Source: an uncultured Eggerthellaceae bacterium
Lineage (GTDB): Bacteria; Actinomycetota; Coriobacteriia; Coriobacteriales; Eggerthellaceae
NCBI GenBank assembly: GCA_910588945.1
Contig: CAJUSF010000018.1
Span: forward strand, 43,623 to 107,622
DNA: 64,000 nt
Reading direction: 5' to 3'
Of this stretch, positions 7,888 through 18,100 are shown piece by piece. The translations under genes were made by a program, and so were the position numbers. Under the pieces are notes generated by a model, which searched no databases, was not told the DNA's origin, and worked only from the letters and a program-made list of their open reading frames with translations. Positions within the stretch are counted from its first letter, which is position 1, and every line of letters starts with the position of its first letter.

Positions 7888-8841
7888 TTATGCCCAATCG
7901 GTGCGGATAGGCGCATTCTCCTCGATCATGCCGTTGATGCGGAGAACTTCATGTATGGCTGCAACATCAGCATCGACAAGCGCCTGAACAGGCTCACGCA
8001 TCTGATTCGTATTGAAGACGCCCATCTGCCAGAGCGCTGTTTTGAAGGCGCCGACCCCAGCTCCGAAGCCTACTGTGGACTTCACACGCTTCGTCATGAG
8101 CATGAGCCTTGCCAGATGGTCCTGTATGCGCGCGACTTCTTCCCAGTCTCCGCGTTGTGCCGCTTCCCATTGCTTGCAATAGCCGTACGGGTCAACATTG
8201 GCAAGGCCAGGAACGGAGCCGTCTGCACCGCCGAGCAATGCGCCGTCAACGACCACTTCGTGACCGGAGAGCAGCTGCATGGGATGGCCTGCATCGCGGT
8301 TCTTGAGCACGAGCCAGCGGAAGGTCACATCATCTGCTGAGGAATCCTTCACGCCTTGGATGATGCCTTCGGTGCCAAGTCTCAAGAGCATCTCGGGATC
8401 GAGCTTGGTATGAACGCTCACCGGGAGGTCGTATGCGAAAAGCGGCAGATCGGTGTATTTGCGGATAGTCCTGAAGTGGCGCTCGTTTTCACAAGGACCA
8501 CCGAGTGCGTAGAACGGAGCTGTGGCTACAAGCGCATCGATCGGAAGCTCAGATACGCGTTTGACCTGATCGATCACGCGCATCGTCTCAATGTCGATAA
8601 CGCCCACCATGACAGGAACCCTGCCGTCAACGATACGGATCGCCTCATGCAATACTTGCATACGCTCTTCATCCGTGAGAAAAGCCACCTCGCCGCTCGA
8701 TCCTAGGAAGAACAGCCCGTTTACACCGGCATCGATCATCCTGTTGATGCTGAACTCAAATGCTTCCTTATCCAGCGATCTGTCTTCACGAAGAGGGATG
8801 ATGACAGGGGGGACTACACCGCAAAATTTTGAATTATCCAT
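7888..8841 (-). CDS. nanA: N-acetylneuraminate lyase-like class I aldolase (DHDPS/NAL family)
   Basis: 317 residues from ATG 8841, chosen because AGGA lies six bases upstream; the frame is open to 8871 without a ribosome-binding site. The (beta/alpha)8 fold is indicated by LFFLGSSGEVAFL (the GxxGE pyruvate-binding loop, about 47-51), Tyr137 in YDLP and Schiff-base Lys165 in GVKDSS. These two residues fall at the same numbers as in E. coli NanA. SSGE rather than TTGE argues against a true DapA. It cleaves sialic acid (or a related 2-oxo-3-deoxy sugar acid) to ManNAc and pyruvate. It sits directly downstream of a Sat/Dpp-type transporter, as nanA does in several sialic-acid loci. A different 2-keto acid aldolase cannot be excluded. 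Confidence 0.75.
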   Translation of the reverse strand: MDNSKFCGVVPPVIIPLREDRSLDKEAFEFSINRMIDAGVNGLFFLGSSGEVAFLTDEERMQVLHEAIRIVDGRVPVMVGVIDIETMRVIDQVKRVSELPIDALVATAPFYALGGPCENERHFRTIRKYTDLPLFAYDLPVSVHTKLDPEMLLRLGTEGIIQGVKDSSADDVTFRWLVLKNRDAGHPMQLLSGHEVVVDGALLGGADGSVPGLANVDPYGYCKQWEAAQRGDWEEVARIQDHLARLMLMTKRVKSTVGFGAGVGAFKTALWQMGVFNTNQMREPVQALVDADVAAIHEVLRINGMIEENAPIRTDWA

Positions 8842-8880
8842 TTCAGGTCCTAGCTTCGGTATGCTTTGCATTTAGCATGC

Positions 8881-8886
8881 ATTATA
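8881..8886 (-). promoter_or_regulatory. -10 box for the NanA-like gene
   Basis: TATAAT on the minus strand (ATTATA at 8881-8886), about 40 bases upstream of ATG 8841, in an AT-rich stretch. No good -35 box was found. It shows the aldolase gene can be transcribed independently of the transporter operon, which terminates just upstream. Confidence 0.45.
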
Positions 8887-8910
8887 TAGATATATTGCCA
8901 TTTTACACAT

Positions 8911-8953
8911 AAAAAATTGGACTGCATCACTTGATCAGCTTTGCAGTCCAATT
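8911..8953 (-). terminator. Rho-independent terminator of the transporter operon
   Basis: On the minus strand AATTGGACTGCA pairs perfectly with TGCAGTCCAATT (12 bp; plus coordinates 8942-8953 and 8915-8926) across a 15-base loop, followed by six Ts. It closes the ABC-transporter operon between the second ATPase gene and the NanA-like gene. Confidence 0.92.
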
Positions 8954-8967
8954 GGTATTTTCCCGTA

Positions 8968-9939
8968 TTATACGCCTAAGTCGGGATGAAGAAGCGAAGG
9001 TGCCGCTCCTAAGAGCAATCTGGTGTAATCGTCCTTCGGATCGTTGAAGACCTCCTCAGCCGTTCCTTCTTCGACTGCCCGACCACCGTTCATGACGATG
9101 ATCCTGTCGGAGATATAGCGAACGGTTTGAATGTCATGGCTGATGAACACCATGGCAAGGTTGAGCTCCTTCTTAAGATCCATGAGCAGATTCAATATCT
9201 GTGCACGAACGGAAACATCAAGAGCACTCGTGGGCTCGTCGGCAATGATAGCATCTGGTTTCAACGCCAGAGCGCGCGCGATCGCGACTCGCTGGCGTTG
9301 TCCGCCGGATAGCTGCCCGGGAAGAGCATCTAATGCAGACTCCGGAAGGCCGACCATGCCGATGAGCTCGTGTACGCGCTTCTCGCGCTCTTCCGGTGTT
9401 CCCACCTTGTGAACGATCAGCGGATCCTTTAACTGGTCAGCGATCGTCATACGCGCATTAAGAGCTGTTGCGGGATCTTGGAAAACGACCGATATAACGC
9501 GACCGATCGTTCGTCTGTCGGCAGCAGTTCGCTTCGTTACATCCTTGCCTTTGAAGAACACTCGACCGGAGGTCGGGGATTGCAGACCGCACATCACGTT
9601 AGCCGTTGTGGATTTTCCGCAACCGGATTCGCCCACAATGCCGATCGTCTCTCCCGGCCATAGCTTGAGCGTAAGACCTTGAACCGCGTGCACCAGATTC
9701 GGGTGGATCAAAGAGCCGGTGCGGGTCTTGAAGGTAACCTTGATGTCGTCGAGGAAGATGATCGGAGTCTCGCCTGCATGAGCCTCGTCCTCTTCACGCT
9801 CGAATTCGCATACCTGTTCGTTTTCGCGCTCGATGACGCTTGGGTCCAACTGCTCTTCTGCAACTTCCTTCTTCAGCTTTTCGATGACATCAGGATTCAG
9901 TTTTGCATTGGGTTGTGTGCTTTTTTCTCTGTTCGTCAT
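8968..9939 (-). CDS. ABC transporter ATPase, DppF/SatD-like
   Basis: 323 residues. Walker A GESGCGKST, signature LSGGQRQRVAIARALA, Walker B AIIADEPTSALD and the H-loop FISHD are all present. The N-terminal 45 residues are charged and probably disordered. The ATG at 9939 overlaps the TGA of the preceding gene (ATGA); a GTG at 9957 is an alternative. It is the second nucleotide-binding subunit of the Dpp/Opp-type importer in this operon. It lacks a clear C-terminal oligopeptide-transporter extension, unlike the fused ATPase upstream. Confidence 0.9.
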   Translation of the reverse strand: MTNREKSTQPNAKLNPDVIEKLKKEVAEEQLDPSVIERENEQVCEFEREEDEAHAGETPIIFLDDIKVTFKTRTGSLIHPNLVHAVQGLTLKLWPGETIGIVGESGCGKSTTANVMCGLQSPTSGRVFFKGKDVTKRTAADRRTIGRVISVVFQDPATALNARMTIADQLKDPLIVHKVGTPEEREKRVHELIGMVGLPESALDALPGQLSGGQRQRVAIARALALKPDAIIADEPTSALDVSVRAQILNLLMDLKKELNLAMVFISHDIQTVRYISDRIIVMNGGRAVEEGTAEEVFNDPKDDYTRLLLGAAPSLLHPDLGV

Positions 9940-12011
9940 GATAGCTTGTCCGTCCACTCGATAGGTCCGCCGGGAGCATAAGGCTGGATGCCGAGGCGAT
10001 TCAGCTCGCTATCAGGCAGCTCTGCGTAATAGTGATCCGTGTCCTTGTAGCGCTTGAGCTTCGGGCGGATAGGGGAGACCTTGTCCGGATGACTCGAGCG
10101 TGGAGTAAAGCGATCGCCTTCTGGGAAATCTTTCGGAGATGGTACCGATCCCGGTACCTGATGCAGTCTGTCGCCTCCAGCTTCGATGGACAAAACAGAG
10201 CCGAGAAGCCCGCGGGTGTACTCATGGATAGGATTGGTAAGGATGTCAATGACAGGGCCCTGCTCGACGACCTGTCCGGCATACATGACGGTGATCGAGT
10301 TGGCAACCTCTGCAACGAGGGCCAGATCGTGGCTGACAAACACCATGGCAAAGCCGAGTTCCTTCTGAAGTCGGTTTAAAAGATCGACAACCTGCTTTTG
10401 AACGGTAACGTCAAGAGCGGTGGTAGGTTCGTCTGCGATGATGACCTTCGGGTCACGAGTGAGCGCCATGGCGATCAGCACGCGTTGACGCTGGCCGCCG
10501 GAGAGTTCGTGTGGATATGAATCGAGGGTGCGCTTCGGATCCAATCCTACAAGCTCTAAGAGCTCCTCGGCGCTTCTCGTGCCACCACGCTTTGTCAGCT
10601 GCTTCATCTGCGATTTGATAAGCATGGACGGGTTCAATGATGACAGAGCATCCTGATAGATCATGGCGATCTCGCGTCCACGAAGCTGATTGAGCTGTTT
10701 CTCGTTCATTGTGAGAAGATTCTGACCGTTATAGATGATCTCTCCGGAGACCTGAGCCTTACGGTCGAGCAATCCCATGATGGCTAGCGATGTGATCGAT
10801 TTGCCGCAACCCGATTCGCCGACAAGACCCATTGTCTGACGTGGGCGAACAACGAAGCTTACATTGTCTACGACGTTCACATCTCCATGGCGGGGGAATC
10901 GGATGCAGAGGTTTTTCACCTCTAGGATCGGAGGTACGTCCGTCTTTGCAGTGAAGCGGTCGTTTCGCTTTGCTTCCATCTCGCGAAGCGCTGCGAGCCT
11001 TTTTTCGAGCATCTCTGCCTGAGCTGCATAGGCAAGCTTCGGATCGGCCACCATGCGGTCGGCCTCACGCGAAGAGTCGAGTTTGTCATCGCCTGCGGCG
11101 ACAGGTGCTTTGGCAGGAGCTGCCATGGCATCTGTGATTCCCTCAGAGAAAATGTTCAGGCAAAGTACCGTGATCATGATTGCGAGACCCGGGAACAGCG
11201 CCTGCCACCAGCGTCCTGCAAGCACGCCGTCACGCGCATCGGCAAGGATGTTGCCCCATGTCGGTGTAGGCTCGGGGATGCCGGCCGAGATGAACGACAG
11301 GGAAGCCTCGAAAACAATGGCATCTGCTACAAGTACGATGGTGAATACCAAAACAGGCGCGATGCAGTTACGAATGACGTGCTTTACCAAGATCCAATTA
11401 GCGCGCGCACCGGATACGATAACGGCTCGTACATAATCTTGATTGTATTCGCTCATCACGTTCGCGCGGACAATACGTGCGATCTGCGGAATATAGAGAA
11501 AGCCGATCGCGAAGATGAGCGAGGGGACCGAATTGCCGAACACGATAACGAAGGTTGCGGCAAGCGCGATGCCCGGGAAAGACATGATGATGTCAAGGAT
11601 GCGCATGATGAGATTCGATAGCCATGAGCGCACGACAGCCGCAAACGCACCGATGATCGAGCCGATCACGAGAGCGAAAGCGGTGGCACCGAGGCCAATT
11701 ACAAGCGAATAGCGCGCACCATACATCATGCGTGAGAGAACGTCTCTGCCCTTGTCATCCGTTCCGAATAGGAATTCAGAATCGGGTGCTTGGCGGGCGG
11801 TGAAGATCTCGTAGGGATTATGCGGTGCAAGGAAGTTAGCGAAGATAGCCACGAGCACGATAGCGATCAGAACGATGAGCGATATGCGTGCACCGATCGA
11901 CATGTTCTTCCAGCGGCGAAAGCGCACTTTGCCTTCGAGCTTTTGCGTCGTCTTCTCGCGAAGGACTGGTTCTGTGACCTTCTCCATAGGCGTTTTGTTG
12001 TTCTCTGTCAT
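9936..12011 (-). CDS. fused ABC permease-ATPase (DppC + DppD), SatC/SiaG-like
   Basis: 691 residues from ATG 12011 (AGGAG upstream); the frame is open to 12041. The N-terminal half is a DppC-type permease: TM1 near 40-60, the N-terminal motif FLFGTDDKGRDVLSRMMYGA, five more helices, and an EAA-like loop around DYVRAVIVSGA. A charged linker (about 300-340) leads into a DppD-type ATPase with GESGCGKSITS, ELSGGQRQRVLIAMAL, VIIADEPTTALD and an oligopeptide-transporter C-terminus. Permease and ATPase are normally separate proteins in Dpp/Opp systems. The fused arrangement is known from sialic-acid transporters of the SatABCD (Haemophilus ducreyi) and SiaEFGI (Corynebacterium) type. It lies between the permease and second ATPase genes of one operon. 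Confidence 0.88.
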   Translation of the reverse strand: MTENNKTPMEKVTEPVLREKTTQKLEGKVRFRRWKNMSIGARISLIVLIAIVLVAIFANFLAPHNPYEIFTARQAPDSEFLFGTDDKGRDVLSRMMYGARYSLVIGLGATAFALVIGSIIGAFAAVVRSWLSNLIMRILDIIMSFPGIALAATFVIVFGNSVPSLIFAIGFLYIPQIARIVRANVMSEYNQDYVRAVIVSGARANWILVKHVIRNCIAPVLVFTIVLVADAIVFEASLSFISAGIPEPTPTWGNILADARDGVLAGRWWQALFPGLAIMITVLCLNIFSEGITDAMAAPAKAPVAAGDDKLDSSREADRMVADPKLAYAAQAEMLEKRLAALREMEAKRNDRFTAKTDVPPILEVKNLCIRFPRHGDVNVVDNVSFVVRPRQTMGLVGESGCGKSITSLAIMGLLDRKAQVSGEIIYNGQNLLTMNEKQLNQLRGREIAMIYQDALSSLNPSMLIKSQMKQLTKRGGTRSAEELLELVGLDPKRTLDSYPHELSGGQRQRVLIAMALTRDPKVIIADEPTTALDVTVQKQVVDLLNRLQKELGFAMVFVSHDLALVAEVANSITVMYAGQVVEQGPVIDILTNPIHEYTRGLLGSVLSIEAGGDRLHQVPGSVPSPKDFPEGDRFTPRSSHPDKVSPIRPKLKRYKDTDHYYAELPDSELNRLGIQPYAPGGPIEWTDKLS

Positions 12012-12015
12012 ATGT

Positions 12016-12963
12016 CTACACGCTCCTGATTCTCGGGTCAATGAGGATGTAGAGCATATCTACAATGATGTTGATCAAGATGAACGCCACAGCAACGGTC
12101 AGAACTACGCCTTGTACCAAGTACAAGAAGTTGGACTGGATTCCTGATACGATAGCCATTCCCATTCCCGGAAGATTGAAGATGACCTCGATGATGACTG
12201 CGCCTCCGATGAGGTATCCGATGCGCAGACCGAGGACGGTCACAGGGGTTATGAGAGCGTTTCGAAGCACGTTTCTCGCAACGACGACGCGCTTGGGAAT
12301 GCCGAAGCCAAGTGCCGTGCGGACGTAGTCCTTGTCAAGTTCTTCTACCATCGAGGTGCGCACGACGCGCGTGAGCTGTCCTGCGACAGGAACTCCAAGC
12401 GATACCGCTGGCAGCAGCATCCTCATGAACCAGCCTGAGGGATCCGTAAAGAAATCAGGAAGCTTTCCAGATGCCGGAAGCACGCCTTGGAATGCAAGGA
12501 TCAAAAGAACGGCCAACCAGAACGAAGGCGTGGCGATGCAGGCGATAGAGAAGATCCTGATGATCTGATCGGGCCAGCGATCGCGATAAAGAGCGGAGAT
12601 GACGCCAAGTATAACAGCGACAACAACTCCGATGATGAGGCCCATGAATGTAAGTTGGAGCGTAACGGGCAATGCCTCCATCACACGCTCGGTAACAGAC
12701 ATGTTCGAGGCGCCATATGTTCCAAGGTCACCCTGAACGAGCCCTATCAAGAAGTTACCGTATTGAACGATGATCGGATCGTTCAAACCGTTAGCTTCAC
12801 GATAAGCCTCTGCTTGCGCCTCCGTTGCACTCTCGCCTAAAACAGAATAGGCGGGATCGATCGGGGAGAGCGACATGATGAAGAAGACCAGTATGGTGAC
12901 ACCGAGGATCATGACTGGCAACCAAAGTATGCGGTTGCCGATCAATCGTAGAAGGTTATTCAC
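12016..12963 (-). CDS. ABC transporter permease, DppB/SatB-like
   Basis: 315 residues from GTG 12963, chosen because AAAGGAGG lies five bases upstream. The N-terminal helix (about 10-30) is followed by an extracytoplasmic loop with DPAYSVLGESAT and EANGLNDPI, as in DppB proteins. Helices then follow, with the EAA-type motif DYVRTALGFGIPKR and the C-terminus DMLYILIDPRIR. It pairs with the fused permease-ATPase, whose start is four bases downstream. It is separated from the binding-protein gene by a terminator and about 150 bases. Confidence 0.92.
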   Translation of the reverse strand: MNNLLRLIGNRILWLPVMILGVTILVFFIMSLSPIDPAYSVLGESATEAQAEAYREANGLNDPIIVQYGNFLIGLVQGDLGTYGASNMSVTERVMEALPVTLQLTFMGLIIGVVVAVILGVISALYRDRWPDQIIRIFSIACIATPSFWLAVLLILAFQGVLPASGKLPDFFTDPSGWFMRMLLPAVSLGVPVAGQLTRVVRTSMVEELDKDYVRTALGFGIPKRVVVARNVLRNALITPVTVLGLRIGYLIGGAVIIEVIFNLPGMGMAIVSGIQSNFLYLVQGVVLTVAVAFILINIIVDMLYILIDPRIRSV

Positions 12964-13116
12964 CGCGTCCTCCTTTCGATAAGCATCCACTTTCCGTATA
13001 CCTATGATTCGATTCTAACACCTCGACGCCAAATCTCTGACCTCAAGAAGGAATCATTTGAGATAACGCGTCTACATTTGATCAACAGATGATCGCCATC
13101 TAGAAAGGTTGTTATC

Positions 13117-13153
13117 GCAAAAATAAAGAGAACCCGCAAAGGCGGGTTCTCTT
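13117..13153 (-). terminator. intercistronic terminator between binding protein and permease
   Basis: On the minus strand AAGAGAACCCGC pairs perfectly (12 bp, 4-base loop; plus 13126-13153) with GCGGGTTCTCTT, followed by TATTTTTG. It lies directly after the binding-protein stop and before the permease gene, so it probably lets only part of the transcripts continue and raises the ratio of binding protein to membrane components. Confidence 0.9.
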
Positions 13154-13177
13154 GAAGATCTCAAAGTTGAACAAGTC

Positions 13178-14767
13178 TTACTTCTCGAGCGGAGTGGTTC
13201 CCAAGAAGATGAGGCCTGTGGTTGAGATAGGAGCGAAGTCCTCGAGTTCCTCGGAGATATAGGCGGTGCCGGTCTCACGATGGAACAGAGGATAGATCGG
13301 AACGTTCTCTGCGATGATGTCGAAGCACTGGTTCCAGATCTCTTGCTGAGCGGAGGCGTCAGCCTCTTCGCGAGCCTGCTGGAGCAGATCCTGAAGCTGG
13401 GTCCACTCTGGGGTGCCCTTCCAGCAGCTGCGTCCCTGAGTCCAGACGTTGTCGCCATACCACCATGTCATGAGCAGGTCAGGATCGTTGCCGAAGCAAG
13501 ACGGATCGCCTGGTGTGAGCATAACATCGTAAGGAAGGATGCTCTCAGACGGAGCGAGGTTTGCCCACGGAATCTGAGTCTCGTTGATGGTGACAGTGAT
13601 GCCTGCAGCCTCGAGATCCTGCTGGATCTGTGCGGCGAGGGAAGAAACCCAATTGTTGTTGACCATGAGCTCGCAGGTGAGGTTTTCTTGATTAGCCTCA
13701 GCGAGAAGTGATTTGGCCTTCTCGGTGTCGTACTCATAGACAGTAGAAGCACGATGATAGTTCTCATATGCCTCAGGAAGGAAGCTTGTTGCAGCGGCGG
13801 CATGACCGGCCATCTGCGAATCGATCAGCTTCTGGGTGTCAACTGCATAGAAGAATGCCTGACGAACGCGAGGATCGTCGAAAGGAGCCTTCTTGGTGTT
13901 GAACATGAAGAACGGAAGAGCGAAGCCGGGGACATACTCAACAGTGGCACCGGAGTTCGCGATCTGCTCGGCGTTTGCATCCGGTACGTTCTCGATCGCC
14001 ATGACAGAACCGTCGGTGATGGCGGTGGTACGTGAGGTGGAGTCAAGAAGAATATTCCAGTCCATCTCTTCGCAAGTTGCCGGAAGGCTGCCGTTGTAGT
14101 ACTCGTTGGGCTTGAAGGTGATGGTACCACCGTCATTGCCGTTGACCGAGTCATACTTCCACGGACCAGATCCGATAGGAGCAGTGTCAAGCTGATCTGG
14201 TGTAAGAGCTGCAGGGAACACCTTGACAACTGCAAGACGGCCTTTGAGAAGAGTCTCGAACGGGTACTTGAGGGTGATGCTTACCGTCTTCTCGTCGACT
14301 GCAGTGACAGCCTCGATAAACGATAGGAATGCGCCGTATGTCTCGTTTGCCATGTTGGCCTCAAAGGAAGCAACAACATCTGCTGCAGTAACATCGGTAC
14401 CGTCAGAGAATTTCGCACCGTCGCGAAGGGTCACCTGATACTCGGTGTCAGAGATCTTCTCGGGATCATCTTCGGCCGCAAGAGCCTTGTATGTCTTGTA
14501 ATTGTGAAGGTCGAGATCGTAGAGACCCTCGAAGACATGCAGCGTAGCCGCATACATGAGAGCGGAGCTGTTGCCGACCGGGTTGACGGTGGTCGACTGA
14601 TATGCAGGTGCTGCATAGATGGTAGTCGCAGGAGTTGCGCTCTGCGATGCCGCCGAGCTTGAAGATGAGCCCGAAGAGCTGCATCCTGCGAGTGCCATGG
14701 CTGCTACTGCGCCGGTTGCAGCAGTTGCTCCAAGAAAGCCACGACGTGTTAGCTTTGGTTGTTCCAT
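13178..14767 (-). CDS. Tat-exported substrate-binding lipoprotein, family 5 (SatA/DppA-like)
   Basis: 529 residues from ATG 14767, preceded by TTGGAGGG. The N-terminus has a twin-arginine motif (LTRRGFLG, Arg8-Arg9), a hydrophobic stretch and a lipobox LAGC with lipidated Cys29. A serine-rich linker follows. The remainder is an SBP_bac_5 fold with typical stretches such as LRDGAKFSDGTDVTAADVV and ARVRQAFFYAVD-like PRVRQAFFYAVDTQKL. It delivers the ligand to the downstream permeases. Family 5 proteins bind peptides, nickel, sugars or sialic acid; the fused permease-ATPase and NanA-like neighbour favour sialic acid, but this is inference. Confidence 0.9.
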   Translation of the reverse strand: MEQPKLTRRGFLGATAATGAVAAMALAGCSSSGSSSSSAASQSATPATTIYAAPAYQSTTVNPVGNSSALMYAATLHVFEGLYDLDLHNYKTYKALAAEDDPEKISDTEYQVTLRDGAKFSDGTDVTAADVVASFEANMANETYGAFLSFIEAVTAVDEKTVSITLKYPFETLLKGRLAVVKVFPAALTPDQLDTAPIGSGPWKYDSVNGNDGGTITFKPNEYYNGSLPATCEEMDWNILLDSTSRTTAITDGSVMAIENVPDANAEQIANSGATVEYVPGFALPFFMFNTKKAPFDDPRVRQAFFYAVDTQKLIDSQMAGHAAAATSFLPEAYENYHRASTVYEYDTEKAKSLLAEANQENLTCELMVNNNWVSSLAAQIQQDLEAAGITVTINETQIPWANLAPSESILPYDVMLTPGDPSCFGNDPDLLMTWWYGDNVWTQGRSCWKGTPEWTQLQDLLQQAREEADASAQQEIWNQCFDIIAENVPIYPLFHRETGTAYISEELEDFAPISTTGLIFLGTTPLEK

Positions 14768-14789
14768 AGTTCCCTCCAACTAAGGTTAA

Positions 14790-14820
14790 GGGGCGCCAGC
14801 CCCTACATGCGCCAATTATA
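14790..14820 (-). promoter_or_regulatory. promoter and leader hairpin of the binding-protein gene
   Basis: Minus-strand TATAAT (ATTATA at 14815-14820) lies about 48 bases before ATG 14767. The short leader contains the hairpin GGGGC-TGGC-GCCCC (14790-14803). No convincing -35 box is seen at the right spacing, so an activator may be needed. Confidence 0.5.
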
Positions 14821-15180
14821 GATTTGAACAGCGCACGCTAATAACTTCACATTATGATGGAAAACCATTTTTATAGAAACCCTTTTTGTTCATATTGTTA
14901 CCGAATTCTTGAAAAATCCCATAAGACATATTGCCGCTCGTTTTTGCATTCGAACCGCTTACCAGCAGAGCTTACAAGGACTCTCTCCGCTCACAGCTTC
15001 GCCGATATCCGTTTGATGAAAAGTGAAGCTTCGAGCATGCCCTCGATTAAGTACGGTTGATATCATTTTCATGTCGATATGGTGGTCGGTTCCAAAGTCT
15101 TCTTACTTATATATAGACTCTTGTTGCTTCAAAAGCCACGATTCGATCTTTTACACCTGAAATCTAACCAGGAGGAGCTC
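14821..15180. other. divergent intergenic region between transporter operon and nifJ
   Basis: About 360 AT-rich bases between two divergently transcribed units. I see no convincing gene; the short open frame at 14854-15060 lacks a ribosome-binding site and any family resemblance. The region must hold the nifJ promoter, but no good -35/-10 pair could be picked with confidence. The nifJ ribosome-binding site AGGAGGAG is at the right end. Confidence 0.5.
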
Positions 15181-18100
15181 ATGTCACGAGAACTCAAGTC
15201 CATGGACGGCAATAACGCGGCGGCGTATGTCTCTTATGCTTTCACGGAGGTTGCCGGGATTTATCCGATCACGCCTTCGAGTCCTATGGCGGACTACGTC
15301 GATCAGTGGTCGGCGCAGGGCAAGAAGAATATCTTCGGGTCTACGGTGCGTGTTTGTGAGATGCAATCGGAGGCCGGAGCTGCAGGTGCAGTGCACGGCT
15401 CATTGGGGGTAGGTGCGCTCACCACGACATATACCGCATCGCAGGGTCTGCTTCTTATGATCCCTAATATGTACAAGATCGCCGCCGAGCGCCTCCCATC
15501 GGTATTCCATGTGAGTGCCCGTACGGTGTCCTCCCACGCGCTCAACATCTTTGGTGACCACTCCGATGTCATGGCTTGTCGCCAGACCGGTTTTGCGATG
15601 CTTGCCGAGGGCAACGTGCAGGAGGTTATGGATCTTTCGGCTGTGGCTCATCTTGCGGCCATCAAGGGCGGCATGCCGTTCATTAACTTCTTCGATGGAT
15701 TCCGCACGTCGCATGAGGTTCAAAAGATCGAGGTCTGGGACTATGCGGATCTCGAGGATATGTGCGATATGGATGCTGTGCGCGCATTCCGCGATCACTC
15801 GCTCAATCCCGAGCGCCCCTCCATGCGTGGCAGCCATGAGAACGGAGATATCTTCTTCCAGCACAGAGAGGCGTGCAATACTGCATACGACGACCTTCCG
15901 GCTGTTGTTGAGGGCTGCATGGATCAGGTCAACGCCAAGCTCGGCACCGACTATAAGCTGTTCAACTACTATGGCGCGCCCGATGCCGATCGCGTGATCG
16001 TGGCCATGGGGTCGTTTTGTGATGTTTGCGAAGAGGTCATCGATTATCTGAACGCTAATGGCGAGAAGGTCGGCCTTGTGAAGGTTCGCCTGTATCGTCC
16101 GTTCGCATCTCTTCGTTTCATTGAGGCGCTGCCGGCAAGCGTGAAAAAGATCGCTGTTATGGATCGCACCAAGGAGCCCGGCTCGATCGGTGAGCCGCTT
16201 TATATGGATGTAGTCACCGCGCTCGCCGAGCATGGCCGCACTGACATCAATGTTGTGGGCGGCCGCTACGGTCTGGGCTCGAAAGACACCCCGCCAGCAT
16301 CGGCGTTTGCTATCTTCACGGAGCTTGCCAAGGCTGAACCTGTTCGCGAATTCACGATCGGCATCGTAGACGATGTTACGGGTTTGTCGCTTCCCGAGGA
16401 TTCAAACTGTCCGAGCGTTGCTGCCGCAGGAACCGTGGAGTGTAAGTTCTGGGGTCTTGGCGGAGACGGAACAGTAGGCGCGAACAAGAACTCCATCAAG
16501 ATCATTGGTGATCACACCGATAAGTTTGTTCAGGCTTACTTCCAATATGACTCGAAGAAGACAGGCGGCGTTACCATAAGCCACCTGCGCTTCGGCGACT
16601 CTCGCATCAGAAGCCCTTACTATGTGAATCAGGCGCATTTTGTTGCATGCCATACGCCTTCATACATCACGAAGGATTTCCCGATCGTAGGCGACATTAA
16701 GCCGGGCGGAACCTTCCTTGTGAACTGCCAGTGGGATGCTACCGAGCTTGCTCATCACATGAGCAAGCAGGCTAAGCAATATCTGCTCGACAACAACATC
16801 AAGCTTTACACGATAAACGCTATCGATCTTGCCGCTGCGATCGGAATGGGCAAGCGCACGAACACCATCTTGCAGTCCGCCTTCTTCGCTCTTGCAGATA
16901 TTCTTCCCGCCGAGGAGGCTATCCGATATATGAAGGATGCGGCCACCCGTTCGTATCTGAAGAAGGGCCAAGATGTGGTTGACATGAACCATAAGGCCAT
17001 CGATGCCGGCGCTACAGCTGCCGTGCGCATTGATATTACGCCTGAGTGGGTTGCGATAGGCGAGGAGGCAGAGACTACAGAGCTCTACGGTGATGCCGCG
17101 CTCGTTAAGCAGGTCAAGGCGATCATGGAGCCTGTGGCACGCATGGATGGCGATTCTCTTCCGGTGTCTGCGTTCATGGATCATGCGGACGGCCAGTTCG
17201 AGCAAGGTGCTGCTGCATTCGAGAAGCGCGGCGTTGCTGTGAACGTTCCGAAGTGGAAGAGCGAGACCTGCATACAGTGCAACCAATGCGCCTATGTATG
17301 CCCGCATGCCACTATCCGTCCGTTCTTGCTCGATCAACAAGAGGCGGCATCTGCGCCGGAGGGTATTGAGAAGGTCGCGGCGAAGGGCAAAGGTCTTGAC
17401 GGTCTTGAGTACACGCTAGCCTTGTCTCCGCTTGATTGTATGGGATGCGGCGTTTGCGCCAGAACTTGCCCGACCGATTCTCTTGTCATGGAGTCGATCG
17501 ACGATATGCTCAATGAGCAGGTCGTATTCGATTGGTGCGTGCGCGACGTTTCCGACAAGCCGCAGGCACAGGATTCGTCTGTGAAGGGAAGTCAGTTCAA
17601 TCAGCCTCTGCTCGAGTTCTCTGGTGCGTGCGCGGGCTGCGCGGAGACGACGTATGCCAAGCTCATCACGCAGGTGGTCGGCGACCGTATGTTCGTAGCC
17701 AACGCCACGGGTTGTTCTTCTATCTGGGGCGGCCCTGCGGCAAGTTCGCCTTACTGCGCGAACAAAGAAGGCCACGGTCCGGCATGGTGCAACTCCCTTT
17801 TTGAGGACAACGCTGAATTCGGTCTTGGAATGCTTCTTGGATACGAGGCTGTTCGCAAGAATCTCGTCGAGAAGACCCAAGAGCTTCTCGATGGTCCCGC
17901 GATCGCTGACGGGCTTCGCGATGCTGCTGAAGCATGGCTTGAAACGATGGATGATTTCGACGCATCAAAGGGATCTTCAAAGGCGTATATCGCTGAACTT
18001 GAAGCTGCGAGCGGCGGCGATTCTGCTACATCTGCTCTGGCCTCTGAGATCCTTGAGAAGCGCGAGTACCTCAATTCCAAGTCGTTCTGGGTGTTCGGCG

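Noticed and set aside
7888..8841. Annotation as dapA (4-hydroxy-tetrahydrodipicolinate synthase)
   Set aside because: The pyruvate loop is SSGE rather than TTGE and the neighbours are sugar-acid transport and amino-sugar genes.
8968..14767. Plain oligopeptide transporter (oppABCDF) annotation
   Set aside because: Family level is right, but the fused permease-ATPase and adjacent NanA-like gene favour a Sat/Sia-type role, so opp gene symbols were not assigned.
16660..17340. Long minus-strand open frame inside nifJ (226 codons), and similar ones opposite secY, korA and korB
   Set aside because: Antisense shadows of high-confidence coding sequence with no start signals or recognisable protein features.
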